Positions 1 to 62,944 of a stretch of DNA of 64,000 nt are shown here, piece by piece. Source of the DNA: Ridgeia piscesae (Eukaryota > Annelida > Polychaeta > Sabellida > Siboglinidae). How positions within the stretch are numbered: position 1 is the first letter of the stretch; each line of letters opens with the position of its first letter. The notes beneath the pieces were generated by a model that was not told the DNA's origin, ran no database searches, and saw only the letters and a program-made list of their open reading frames with translations. The DNA lies in assembly GCA_025642075.2 (NCBI GenBank), contig JAODUO010000117.1, forward strand, positions 137,501-201,500, in the 5' to 3' direction. The translations under genes and the position numbers were made by a program.

Positions 1-77
<77 letters not shown>

Positions 78-81
78 TGTG

Positions 82-112
<31 letters not shown>

Positions 113-170
113 ATACATATAATATATATAATACATACATACATACATACATATATGTATATATAAATTG
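1..170. repeat. (TG)n then (TA)n / (CATA)n microsatellite
   Basis: Alternating TG from the window start to about 76, followed by TA and CATA runs to about 165. The array is cut by the window edge. Confidence 0.97.
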
Positions 171-299
171 GTCCCCCGTCCCCCCACTTTTAAAATCGGA
201 TCGACGGCCCTGGACTTGTCCGGTTACTAAATTAGGGTCAAATTGCATTTTGTTGTTATTAGGTTCTTGGCATTGTCGTCAGGGATGAGTTGACAGTGA

Positions 300-690
300 T
301 TTATGTTGTCATTGTCTTTTTGTTCCTTTTACTCTTCTCTTACAATGTTCTCTGTCAGCAGTTTCCAATTCCTTCTAGCTATAATCCCCCATTTTTCTCC
401 CACTCTTCCTAGGTCATTTTTTATGCAATCTCCATCGCAATTTTGGTCTTCCTCGCCTCCATTTCCTTTCCACTTTCTGGACATCTGCTCTCTTTGCCAG
501 TTTTTCATCTCCCATTTTTCCACATGACCCATGTACTCATCACCAATTTCTTCTTAGAACTTTCCTTCACTCCAACCACCACTCTAATTTCATCAATTTT
601 CTCTTATAAGCCCTCTTCCACGATTATTCTCACCGGGTTGTTTTTCGCAAACCTGTACCTTTTTCTGTTGTTTCTCTGTTAGTGCCATCG
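300..690 (-). pseudogene. Non-LTR retrotransposon reverse-transcriptase C-terminus, decayed
   Basis: Read on the minus strand, three alternating frames give the tail common to many animal LINE open reading frames: GHVEK, then GDEKLAKRADVQKVERK, RRGRPKLRW, then CIKNDLGRVGEKW and NWKLLTENIVREE. The known family pattern is GHVERM..LAKR..RGRPRLRW..C(V/I)K.DL. At least two frameshifts separate the blocks, so this is a dead fragment. Upstream text is weaker but continues in the same orientation to about 690. The exact clade was not determined. Confidence 0.78.
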
Positions 691-717
691 TCTCTAGTGC
701 ATTCATATCTGCCGGGG

Positions 718-1027
718 TACAATTTATAAATTTCCAAATGCAAAATCCACTAGATTAATTGGTTTGGTTACAAAGAAAATTACAACAGGGGTTTACAACC
801 TGGAGAAAAGTCGAAGGGATGATGAGTGATAGACACATATCACGGAAATGTGCTCAGCTGAGCACATTTCCTTTACGTTTACGTGATATGCGTCTATCTC
901 TCATCACCCCTTCGACTTTCCTCCAAGCGTTTACCCCGGCTGTAATCTTCATTGTAACCAAACCAATTAATCTAGTGGATTTTGCATTTGGAAATACCAC
1001 TTCCAATCGTGAATTTATAAATTGTAA
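718..1027. mobile_element. Long fold-back element (MITE-like)
   Basis: The left arm (718 to about 857) and right arm (about 858-1027) are imperfect reverse complements over their full length. The best block is TTTCCAAATGCAAAATCCAC near 731 against its complement near 974-994. The centre is a perfect 28-nt palindrome at 844-871. The outermost ACAATTTATAAA is also repeated in inverted form beyond about 16 nt of extra sequence in the right arm. No coding capacity. No clear target-site duplication was identified. Confidence 0.75.
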
Positions 1028-2340
1028 TAAGCAACGCTACATGTTGTGAAATTACTGGTTGAACGCCAAAGGCACATCATCTGTGTTAAGGTAGGGATGT
1101 TTAATTATTGTTTCATCAGAGTAAGTGACAACATGTTTGTATTTGTCGTGGTCTTTTTCGGTATGTTTGGGAGTGTAGCGTGAGGAATGTGGTGGCCGGC
1201 TTTAGGCTGATGTTATGTAGGGGATTTGGCTTCGAATCTCTTTAACAACGTATCGTTTATCTCTTACTGTCAAATGTTGACGCCTTCTGTAGATGGTTTT
1301 ACTGAACTGCCAGCTACATTGGTCAGTTAACTTGGTTATTATGTCGGTATTAAGTTTAAGCAAGTTGGGTTTGAATTATACGCCGCTGTTGGTAGATAAA
1401 ATTGGCTCCCAAGATGTAGCAGGTAAGGGTATGCACAATTTGATGTAAATTGAGTGTGAATGTGGTCTTGGAAGCCATAAGGTGGGGAACGTCGTCGGAA
1501 AAAAATTCACCAGTACCCTCTCTTCCCCTTCCCTAGTTCACCAGTACCCCTCTCCCATTCCTCGTGTTCCGACCTCATGATCTAACAGCGTAGAGAGATG
1601 CTGAAACGACTGATCGGTATATTAATTTCATTCTGACGCCAATCCACAACCCGGCATAGTTGACATGAAGTACTTAATCGGATTGAAACACCAACTGTCG
1701 TGCATTGAATCTGGAGCGACAATATTAATAAAACCAGTCTTGAAACCGGCTATACAAGCAGAAGGAGGATGTGCATTTGATGCTACTGATGTCACGTCGT
1801 GTCATGTTGTTATTACCTGTACGGCGAGGACACCACAGGCTGATGCCAACGACGACTAGGTAGAACTGCCAGAGCTCGACCACACCCATCACAGTCGATA
1901 CTGGTTCACTCGGCGCCTTCTCTCACCTGCGTGGTGACACAGAACATGACACCGTAACAGTATAGTATACACCAACCAAAACACACAGATCGATGGACTG
2001 ATTGAATAAGTGAAATGCACGACAACGATATAACCAACTGTCAAATTATGCAGCGTATGATATATAGTGTCATCCATAATTGTGTTATTAACGATTTGTT
2101 TTCAGTGCGGATAGACCTACCTGAGTGAATGTGACATCCCTGTCGAACTCTGGCGATTCTCATTCTGCCAGGACGAATTGCTTTGTCACGTTTCAGCTTT
2201 TGTGTGATGGCGTGAGTGACCCCCCGACTTACCTGTCTGTCGTCAGCGGCGCGGCATCGACGGCAGCCAGCGGCAGTGGGCGGCAGCTGGTGGCAGAGCG
2301 AGCGGCCACGCCTTCATAGGTCGGCCTCTCTCCCCGTGTC
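1028..2340. other. No recognised gene
   Basis: Mixed-composition sequence with short open frames only. A short exon-like frame on the plus strand (1341-1422, ATG to a GTAAGG donor) is listed as a weak finding. Otherwise nothing recognised. Confidence 0.5.
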
Positions 2341-2349
2341 ACGGTCACG

Positions 2350-2410
2350 GCTTATATCTATATATCTATCTATATAATTATCTATATAATTATCTATATA
2401 ATTATCTATA

Positions 2411-2467
<57 letters not shown>

Positions 2468-2474
2468 AGATTGG

Positions 2475-2512
<38 letters not shown>

Positions 2513-2590
2513 AATTGATTGATTTATATATATATAATCAATTATATATTTATATGATATATATATATATATATAATTAATATTTATGAA

Positions 2591-2638
<48 letters not shown>

Positions 2639-2642
2639 TATG

Positions 2643-2720
<78 letters not shown>

Positions 2721-2725
2721 ATGTA
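2350..2725. repeat. (TA)n with embedded (TGAT)n
   Basis: TATC/TA-rich runs, then TGAT tetranucleotides at about 2468-2522, then long pure TA runs at about 2594-2712. No coding content. Confidence 0.95.
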
Positions 2726-2991
2726 ATCAATTAGAAGAATACTAATTGTTTATTGACTCTGTGGTCGAGTAACCTTCTTGTATTGATCCACCTCTGAGCT
2801 TGGTTTCTGAGGATTTAGACGAAAATGAAGTTACCTAATTATTATTATTATTATTAAAATATGCTGTTGCAGTTTCGTGTGCCCCCTTCCTTCGTGGGCC
2901 CTAGACATAAACCTACCATAGTTAAGGTATTCATGTTAACATTTCATTATTAATATTTATACAAATGTACGGAACATTGACATAATGTACA

Positions 2992-2994
2992 CCA

Positions 2995-3058
<64 letters not shown>
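2992..3058. repeat. (CACG)n tetranucleotide microsatellite
   Basis: About 16 near-perfect copies of CACG. Confidence 0.97.
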
Positions 3059-3060
<2 letters not shown>

Positions 3061-5069
3061 CCACCCCCTCTTTCTGTTTGTATGTCTTACAAATTACGCT
3101 TCGAAACAATATGCCGCTATTTTAGACAGGCAACAATTATACATACGAAATACTGTCGTACACGACATACGAAACGAAAATATAAAATTATATTGTTTGA
3201 AATGAGTCCTATTTGTGCATTAAAGCATTCATGATATTGATGAAATGAGATGTTTAGCATTGAGTAAAATACTTTCCAGTTTTGACAAATAACTGCCTAT
3301 TGTAATTAATTGTTTCAGTGTAGCCATATAACATTAGTTACTATATAATTACATGTATATTTATTTTGTAACGTTTAACTCTCAGCTTATTTTGTTAACG
3401 ACATTTCTTTACTTATTTTTAACTAACGTATATATGCTATTTAAAAAACTTTTAAATATAATGTTCAGATGATATTAATATGACATTACCAAATTGAACT
3501 TTTTATGTCAAGACATGCGATTTGTACTAAAATAGGTTGACAGTTGTCTAATGTACACTTATAAAGCACAGTGTTTTGTATAATGTTTCTGTTTGCATAG
3601 TTTGCGTGTGCATGATGATGGACAAGAAAGTATGTGTTGAACTGAACTGGATTGCACTAATCGGAACGGAACTGGTTGGTTTTTATAACATTTTGCAAAC
3701 ATGTGGTTCACTGGCGGATTCTTAAGTACAGAGTGGTGCGAGCGGTGCGTACTTACATGATACGTGGCTTCCTTCTATCGACTCGGTGGGTGACTTCGTG
3801 TAGAGATGATGCGACGACGCTGCTGGTCCAGTTCGTCTGTAAAGCGGCAACTCCTATATAACGTCAGAACCGGATTAACAAACCCTATGGGACCCGCATT
3901 TTTAGCGGCCGCACGGATCCACTCGGTTTTTTAATACAGGGCTGCGTTATTAGACGTAATGACTGCAATTTTAGGCTAGACTGTAGGTAGTATGCGATGA
4001 TATGTAAGCAAAGTGAAAGTGAAACAAAGTAGACTGCTCATCGTCGCGTGTCCTGGGTCGCTGTTGCTGATCACGTCAGTACCAGCAAGCAGTAGCCCTG
4101 ACTGATCCGCTGCCTCTGGTCATGTGATATAATTTTGGGTGATTTCTGCCACACGCTGCATGCTCGTGTTATATATGCAATGTGTGGGATGTAAACAGAA
4201 ATATCCGAATACTCTAAACCGTTTATTTGTTCCTGCGATTGGGTGGACGATTCTTGTACAGAAATGCACAGAAGTTGTTTATCTGTCTTCAAATTGAGGC
4301 GTGGATTCGCGCTGTTCTCACAGGTAACGCAGTCGCGATTGGCGAAGTCAATAAACTAATTCGACTCGTGAAGTGCCGACAGTAGTGAATGAGTAGCGCG
4401 CGTCAAAATTGGCCTTTGCCAACAATGCCGATAACGGTTAAATATGTAAATTACATTACTACAGCCACGTCACGTGACATCTCCTAGAGCAAACATCACT
4501 AAATACATGTGACACTTTTGCAACTTTCCCTCATTTTTGACATAAAGGTAATCTTCTGAAACGAGAATTTCGACACATACGACGAAAAGGACTTAAGACT
4601 GAAAAACCCTTATGACGGCTATGGTGATGATTAACTGTTCCTGCGACACAAATAGTCTTGGGGACATCTTTATGTGTCATTCTATCTCTCCCAAGTTTCC
4701 CCCAACACGTAGGCCTCACAGTCTGTCGCCAGGTGTTTCAGGGTCTTGACGTCGTTGCGCGATGTCAGCCTGACACCAGTCTCTCTGAGGTCCAAGCACA
4801 ATAGCAGGCTGTTTTGAAGCTGAAGTGCCGCCACCGCATAGGGGTTCTGTTCTAGATATTGTAGAGCAAGTTTTTTCACTCTATATTGCTCCAGTTCACT
4901 CAGCAGTATAAATGACTACGTGGCAATAGACAAGTGGTGTATATACATACGAGCAGCTTTCGCGCATTAATTGCTGCATATGGCTGGATGCTTCACAGAG
5001 AAGTTGAGATGGTGTCTGATTGAACAGGTCTGCAACGGAAGTAAAGTGTAAAGCGCTTTGAGCAATTCT
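3059..5069. other. No recognised gene; AT-rich to mixed
   Basis: Several short open frames occur, including a 65-codon minus-strand frame at 4682-4879 rich in Leu and charged residues. None matches a family I recognise and none has clear splice or start context. Confidence 0.45.
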
Positions 5070-5425
5070 GATTCTTACAATAGTTTCCGGAATATGTCTT
5101 TTTTATTGAAATCTTTCTGCTTATCAGTTCAACCACAGCGATAAACAACAATGGGATCCAAGCGCTTCCCTGTGTCAGGCCAACTTTTACTTTGGACCCT
5201 CCTGACACTCCCGGTCGACACAGCACCCTACTATTCGTGTCCTCATACGTCCCCTCCACCATCCTGACATCCGCCTCTCCACCCCAGTGTTCCCATCGTC
5301 ATTTCTCTTGGGATTGTAGCATATGCCTTTTCCAGGTCTATGAATTTAATTGCCATATCCTCCTGTCACTCCAGGTTCTTCTCTACTAGCTACCTCAGGG
5401 CAAACATCCCATCCGTTGATCCTTT
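5070..5425 (-). pseudogene. Non-LTR retrotransposon reverse-transcriptase core fragment
   Basis: On the minus strand: STDGMFALR, LVEKN, then IKFIDLEKAYATIPRE, then, after a frame change, VKVGLTQGSAWIPLLF and ELISRKIS. These are RT motifs of LINE-type elements. The usual form is FALRQLVEK, FIDLEKAYDRVPRE, then GLHQGSxLSPLLF. In-frame stops and at least one frameshift mark it as dead. The YxDD block is not seen downstream. Same orientation as the C-terminal fragment near 300-690 and possibly the same family, but separate. Confidence 0.85.
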
Positions 5426-7200
5426 TCTTTAATATAATGCTACAACACAAATAACGTCACTGGATAGGGATATATCAGCTTACATGTCTAACAAGTTGAC
5501 ACCTTAATTTCACCAGTAAAAGCTTATCATTGTATATAACCAATTTAAATGGGTACCTTTATTGCAACTGAATGTTTCGACCGCCTAGTGCATGGCGGGT
5601 GGCGGAAGGGTCTACCAGTGACGCTCGCACTATGGAGGGTCACACCCGGTCTGGCGCACCGGGCTTTGGGGCAGGTAAAACCCTTCCATAGGAACACTTC
5701 CGGCGGAACTCGGTCAGTTGTGAGGGACGAAAGTCGTGACGTTCCTTGCCAGGAAACGTTGTAAGGAGCAACCGATGCGGTGACCGAGCCTTAGTAGTTA
5801 CATTAGCTTGTACTATAGGCGGTATGCACCCAGTGTCTTCCTGATTCCTATCGGTCTTTTTCTCTTTCAAAGTCGGTTATTTTAAGGTATATTACAACTA
5901 TTAACTAATTTCAATAATTGTAGGGTGTATCACTATTCAAATGTTTTAACAACGTTTAATGCTTAAATTATAGTTTTTGTTGTTTTAATCGTACACAACA
6001 ACTCATTTTCACGCGAAGCTTTAGTTAATTTGTTTTACGTATGGAAAATATATTATTGAAAGATAAAAAAATGCTTTAACTATTATTTCTTATATTACAA
6101 ATGTGGAACATCCACGCCTTATTATACGTCGCCTTGTGTGTAACTACAAGGAAACATACTTAATTATATCTTGGAATTATATGTTGTCTTTAAATATTTA
6201 TTTATATTAATAACTATTGATATATTTCATGATTCATTTTTATCATTCTACAATAATAATAATAATTCTATATTTCATGTATCGCGCTCATCCAAATAAC
6301 TGTATTGGTTGACATTATAATTGTAAAAGAGATAATAGCATGGATGAAATCATAAATATTTTATTCATAGTAAATTGCTAAGATACAATCATTTTTACTA
6401 TATGAATAAAATACTATGTCATTAATAGTCAATAAGTAAATAAATGCAACTGTAATATATTAATAGTAATACATTCAATGCATGAATAAATAACTGTGAT
6501 CATTCAATGTTAAGATACCTGTTAAGATGAGTTTGCTTATATTTACACATGTATATGTTATCTAGTCTAACCTTTGGTTATAATCTTTTCTTAGAGATAT
6601 TCATTAACGTTAAATAATTTTTTTCTTAATAATTAAGAATCACAGTTAATACAAATACTACTACCCAGTCAGTATAATCTCGTACATTACCACACTTTCA
6701 TACGTGTATAGAACACGTGACAAAATACCTGCATAAAAAACTAAAAAAAACACTCTGACACATAACGAAAATATCGAACATACCTTGAACTATCATATTT
6801 ATCTTTTTATTGTATAAAACGTAGGATTATGCATACATTTATCATTATTAGACATACACAAACACTCAGACATACGTGCGCATAGACACACTATTACACT
6901 CTCACACCTAACGAGAATTTATTTAAGATAATGAACATGTTCTGGTACTAAATCACCACTAAAACTCATACTTGTAGGAAACAGTTATACTCGTTTTGTA
7001 TTTTTTCTGGAAAAACAATCTTTGAAAACAATTTTCAGATCGTATATTAATAATTATGTATTCCTGTCAGATCATGTATATTCATTTTTTAACAACATAA
7101 AATACAGTTGTGACTGATTGCAGTTAGAATACGGTGTTTTAACGCAAAGGGAGGGAGGTGGCGTCCACAACAGAATATAGTAAAGTGGATGAGCGTGACG
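5426..7200. other. No recognised gene; GC-richer island then AT-rich
   Basis: About 5570-5800 is richer in GC than its surroundings and has open frames on both strands but no recognised motif. 5880-7140 is strongly AT-rich with nothing recognised. Confidence 0.5.
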
Positions 7201-7209
7201 GTTAACGTG

Positions 7210-7245
7210 GCTGAAGAAAGAGAGAGAGAGAGAGGAGAGAGAGAG

Positions 7246-7324
<79 letters not shown>

Positions 7325-7424
7325 GAGAGTGGGGGGAGAAAGAGTGGGCGGAGTGAGAGAGAGAGAGAGAGAGGTGGCATCCACAATAGAAGAGAGTAAA
7401 GTGGGTGAGCGTGGCTGAAGGGAG

Positions 7425-7505
<81 letters not shown>

Positions 7506-7548
7506 AGGGGGTAGTGTACATGTCTGAAAGGTGATGGTTAACGTGGCT

Positions 7549-7583
<35 letters not shown>

Positions 7584-7785
7584 GGAGGGAGAGAGAGAGA
7601 GGGAGGGAGCTAGGAGGGAGGGAGGGAGGGAAGGGAGGGAGGGAGGAGGAAGGAGGGAAGGAGGGAAGGAGGGAGGGAGGGAGGGAGGGAGGGAGGGAGG
7701 GAGGAGGAGGGAGGGAGGGAGGGAGGGAGGGAGGGAGGGAGGGAGGGACGGAGGGAGGGAGAGAGGGAGAGAGGGAGATCGAGAT
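7210..7785. repeat. (GA)n, (GACA)n and (GGGA)n purine-strand repeats
   Basis: Pure purine runs of GA and GGGA on the plus strand with a CAGA block near 7294-7325. A 40-bp segment containing GTGGATGAGCGTGACG and GGTTAACGTGGCTGAAG recurs between the runs (about 7180, 7400, 7535), so the block itself is duplicated. Long Ser/Leu/Pro frames on the minus strand are by-products. Confidence 0.95.
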
Positions 7786-7789
7786 AACG

Positions 7790-9616
7790 AGGAGAGAAAG
7801 AGCCAGAGAATGAGATGAAGAATGTACCTGAAAAGAAAGAGATGGTGAACATATCTACACAACATATTTCACTTTAGATGGTGAACACATCTAAAATAAA
7901 ATATGTTGTGAACGATTTGCATACCAGTTTAGCGAACGTATTTCTGCAGTTTGTGGTACTACTTTAGACCGAGTTCAGAAAGCTTGCTAATAGGTACAAC
8001 TGGACCGATCAGGAGTACTAGAGGTATATATACCTGCATGCTCAGTGCCTCTGGAGATGCTCCTCATGAGGACAAACGAAGTTGTGGTCAGCTACCGTAC
8101 TAGACGCAGCGCTGTCGCAGTGAGGGAATTAACTGGGCAACAGGATATGTTTCACTTCTGCACGGAGTGAACCTTAAAACTATTCATATTTTAAGCACAA
8201 TTACTCATTACGCCAATGATGACAGTAGTGTCCTGGCGGGGTTATTATTTACGGCCATCCCATAGCGTGTTTCCTTTGTATATATTCTGTATATATATAT
8301 ATATATATGTAGGTGACATAAAATACCAGTCTGGTGCGAGATAGTCTCCATGTGTGACATTATCTCTTGGTATTACTTCGAACTCTGCAGATATTCCGGT
8401 CACACGTCTCTTATTCGATTTCACGGAGTCTCATTTTAAGCAGGATTATATAATGCCATCTTCACACGCAGAAAACCTCAGTTAAAACACTTGGCTTCAA
8501 CGCCGTCTATTGCATTAATGACAGAATATGCGAAAATAAAACAAAACCGATTGTAAAACCGAAACGCATCCTCGCAAGCCAGGGCTGTATGCTAGGCAAA
8601 ACTAGCCCTGGCAGATAATCAGTTTAAAAAAAAGGTTAACCTAAAACAAATTGCAATAGTAAATTTGACGGTAATGTTGTATTCTAAATTCATTGAATTA
8701 CCAGAAAAAAGTCAAAAAGTGCAATTATTGGAACTGTGTTATAGTCACATCACTGGCCTCACCGACAGTTACAGGGTACACGTAGTTGATGTTGTACAAT
8801 TTACTTTCCATGACATTATAAAGTATATACAAAAATTATATAGTTATACATAAAGTAGGATGCAACAATAGTTAATTAATTCATTAAGGTCACCATTACA
8901 CAATTTGTTCTTTATCAGTATACGTCATCGTGTTCACTTGTTTTGTGTTTTAAGTACAACTGAATACTGATTTGTTATTGAATTCTTAAAGACATTACCT
9001 GTTGAAACCGCGTTAGAAATGGACGATATGTATGTGCGTGCACGTATGTGCGTGCGAGTAATGAAATCCATTATCAAACACAGGCGTTGTTATCACACCT
9101 TTCATATTAAGGTGCATTATTGAAATTTTATTGGTAACAATCAATCAAAACAAGTACAACACCGTGTTCAGATTTCTGTGTGCATAACTTTACACAATAT
9201 TATTGTGTAGTTCGATTTCAATGCAAAAGATGAGAAGCCTTAAAGTACGTGCATGTCTTCTTTGCAGAAATCAAAGGGCTAAACCTGAGACTAATATCAA
9301 AGAAGTTGATAACCTTTATAAACCATTATCATTCTATGGGTTTTTCTGCTAAACACGACATTTCCGCACCACTGGTTTCACACACAAACATACCAGCTTC
9401 TAGATAACTCGCAATCCCTTCTTGAGATCCTTATAAACCCAAAAACAGCTGTCTCAACCACAAATAAACCATGTAAATATATAACATACATTAAAACTGT
9501 ATCACAGCAATCGGCATCATATAAATATAATAAAATCAACAAAGTAACTGGAGTGTTGATAAAAACAAAATGATATTCATGTATCGTTATGTACATGCAT
9601 GCGTGTATACGCAAGC

Positions 9617-9649
<33 letters not shown>

Positions 9650-11205
9650 TTAATGCTTGCATATAATGCTAAGCAGCCATTTTTCAGGTAGAATAAGGCA
9701 CCCTCAAACTGATATTTACTTAATTAAGCACCTTAATGAGCAAAACACCTCATAAGAAGGGCAATTAACTGATGTTGCCACAAAACCAAATTGATCGTCC
9801 TTTCACTTTAAAAAAATTAAGTGGGGTTCAAGTAACTCTTCTTGCAAAGTAAAAATTGTGTAGCATTTTGCATTGGTTCAAACCACTATGCAACCACATA
9901 ATTTTGTAAAATTCTGACAGAGTGAAAATTGTGCCAAAGACGTTCAATTCAACTTATGTGACATAGCTGCAGTCACTGGGCCGTCTAGTTGGTACATCCA
10001 TATTACGGTCAACGTGCATTAATACATATTTCATTTGAAAGGTGGCATCACTGAAGCAATATATTTCTCCTGTAAGCAGAGCAACCATCAGCCATTGCTA
10101 CTGTAACCATAGCAACCATTCTTTTGCAGACGCAAACCACACACTAGGACTGGTGAATTACGACATTCCATCACATCTAGAAACCTTCCGTTGCTGCATG
10201 ATTAATCCACAACAAAAGTAGCTGTCTGACATGCTACAATTTGGATGGTGCAAGGATTGAAGTTACAAAGAACTTCTTTTATCATAAATCCTGTTTCTTA
10301 TACTATAAAACATTCCAAACTGTTCAAATGTGTCCATTAAGCCAGTTATAAAATTATTTGAGTATACCAATGAATACTGATGTCACCATTCGTCATGAAT
10401 GCAATTAGACTCTTCCAGTTGGTGCATACAAAATGATAACATTAGAAGTAAACTAAAACAATTCTAGATTATTAAGGTGTAAGAATATAATAAAACGTTG
10501 TTTATAAATTATCTTGTTTATACATGATTTTGCTACAACAATGAGCAATCATTGTAATCGACAGTATATATGGAATTCTTATTTTGCAAACAGAGATGGC
10601 AGTAGTGGCGAGAAAGTAGCCCCTTACTTTACTGATAACTCTTGTGCGTTTCCATTCATAATTACGCCTAATTGTATGTTGCACCTTTGAACACAGATTA
10701 ATGAGGGTATATTCAATACAGACCTGTATAGGAATTTGTTATTATTATTATTAGTGAAACTGTGATTCTGCAGCCAACGATGAAAACATGACCCTAGCAC
10801 ACCTGTTAGCCTTGGCGCCTATGATGAATAACTCTATTAGTCATTTACAGCTGATGTTGTTTCCTTTTTTAGACTCCATGTTGACGCAGTAGGCCTGCAT
10901 AGATGGTAGAAGACAAGAACCAAAGGAAATGGTTCTAGTGGTGCTCAACACCAAATTATCCTACCATTTGGTAGTGTAAAAATAGAAACTAATTTGAGTA
11001 TTACGCGTTTGAGTCGTTGATCATATACATGAGTTTAGAAGTGCAAGAAATAAATACATAATTATAAGTAAAGTAGAAACACAATAAAGCAGCAAACTGT
11101 TTCAGCAACACTGATATGTCATATGGCATGGGAAGGGAGGGTGTCGGTGAGTAATACCCCCATCTCACTACTGTAATGCCCAAGTGAATGGTGGTTGTGC
11201 CACTG
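7790..11205. other. No recognised gene; short TA runs
   Basis: Intergenic-looking AT-rich sequence with short TA runs near 8280-8310 and 9618-9650. No coding motif recognised on either strand. Confidence 0.5.
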
Positions 11206-11211
11206 GAATCA

Positions 11212-11580
<369 letters not shown>

Positions 11581-11976
11581 CCATTGATGTAGCATGTGTG
11601 CTTCTGTGTGTACATGTATACTTACACATATACAGGCTCATATCATCTGTGTCTGCATAGATCTGTAATAATCCAGCCGTTTACGTGTATTTAATACCTA
11701 TGTCAGTCACAGTGTTCTCAAAAATAAGCCTCTAACTGTTCTTGCAATCGAGTTTTCTTATTCCACCTGTCACTGGGTCTTTTGTGCTCCCTCATAGAGA
11801 AACAAACATCAACATTTGTATAGTAAAGTCTTCATGATATAATTATAACCGACTCTCAAATCTGTCCAGCATATTTACATAATCATTCATTAGCTTTTCT
11901 CTATTTACATATCACTGTAATCGTCTTGGTAGGAGTTTTCTCATGTTTACATCCGACCACTTCTCTCTGTTCTAGT

Positions 11977-62382
<50,406 letters not shown>

Positions 62383-62940
62383 CTGAAACAGGAAAACAAA
62401 TTTCATAAGATAAAATCCAATTGTGATTTTTTAAATTGAAAACGCTAAAATAACTGGATCCAGGTTTTCAGCTGGTCCAGTACAATAAAGCAAGCTGGTG
62501 ACTTGTTTATTAATTGTCACAGGCTGTCAGTGTAGCTTGTGGAATCTGTTTTGTTAACATCATGAAGCTGCAAGAACTGAGGAACCCCTGAACCAAAGGA
62601 CTCCTTGAATCAAGGACTGTCAAAATGTATTAATTCCCTGAACCAAGGATGACCAAGGAGCTCCCTGAACCCAGGAGTTATCAGGACAAAGCAGCTTGCT
62701 GAACCAAACCACTCCTGAACAAACTGTCAAATTTTGAAAATCCAGACCAAGCAGTTCCCTGAAGTCACTCTTGATGCCAGTGAATGTTGTTAGTAGATCT
62801 GTTTTGCTAGAAATACAGCATCGAGGATCTCTTTGACAAATGTTTGTGCCTATGTAATGTTAAATTAAATTATATAACATATCAGATTGATAAACATTAC
62901 CAACTGTTTTCAATTTGCACTAAGTACTGACTATAATCAT
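62383..62940. other. Intron upstream of exon 1
   Basis: Contains degenerate CCCTGAACCAAGGA-like motifs at about 62580-62760, perhaps an old decayed tandem repeat. No exon recognised. Confidence 0.45.
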
Positions 62941-62944
62941 ACCA

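Noticed and set aside
1190..1240. Possible tRNA or tRNA-derived SINE (a TTCGAATC box)
   Set aside because: No matching A box or cloverleaf arms could be drawn around it.
4531..4879. Two adjoining minus-strand frames that look protein-like
   Set aside because: No family motif recognised and no splice or start evidence; left as unassigned sequence.
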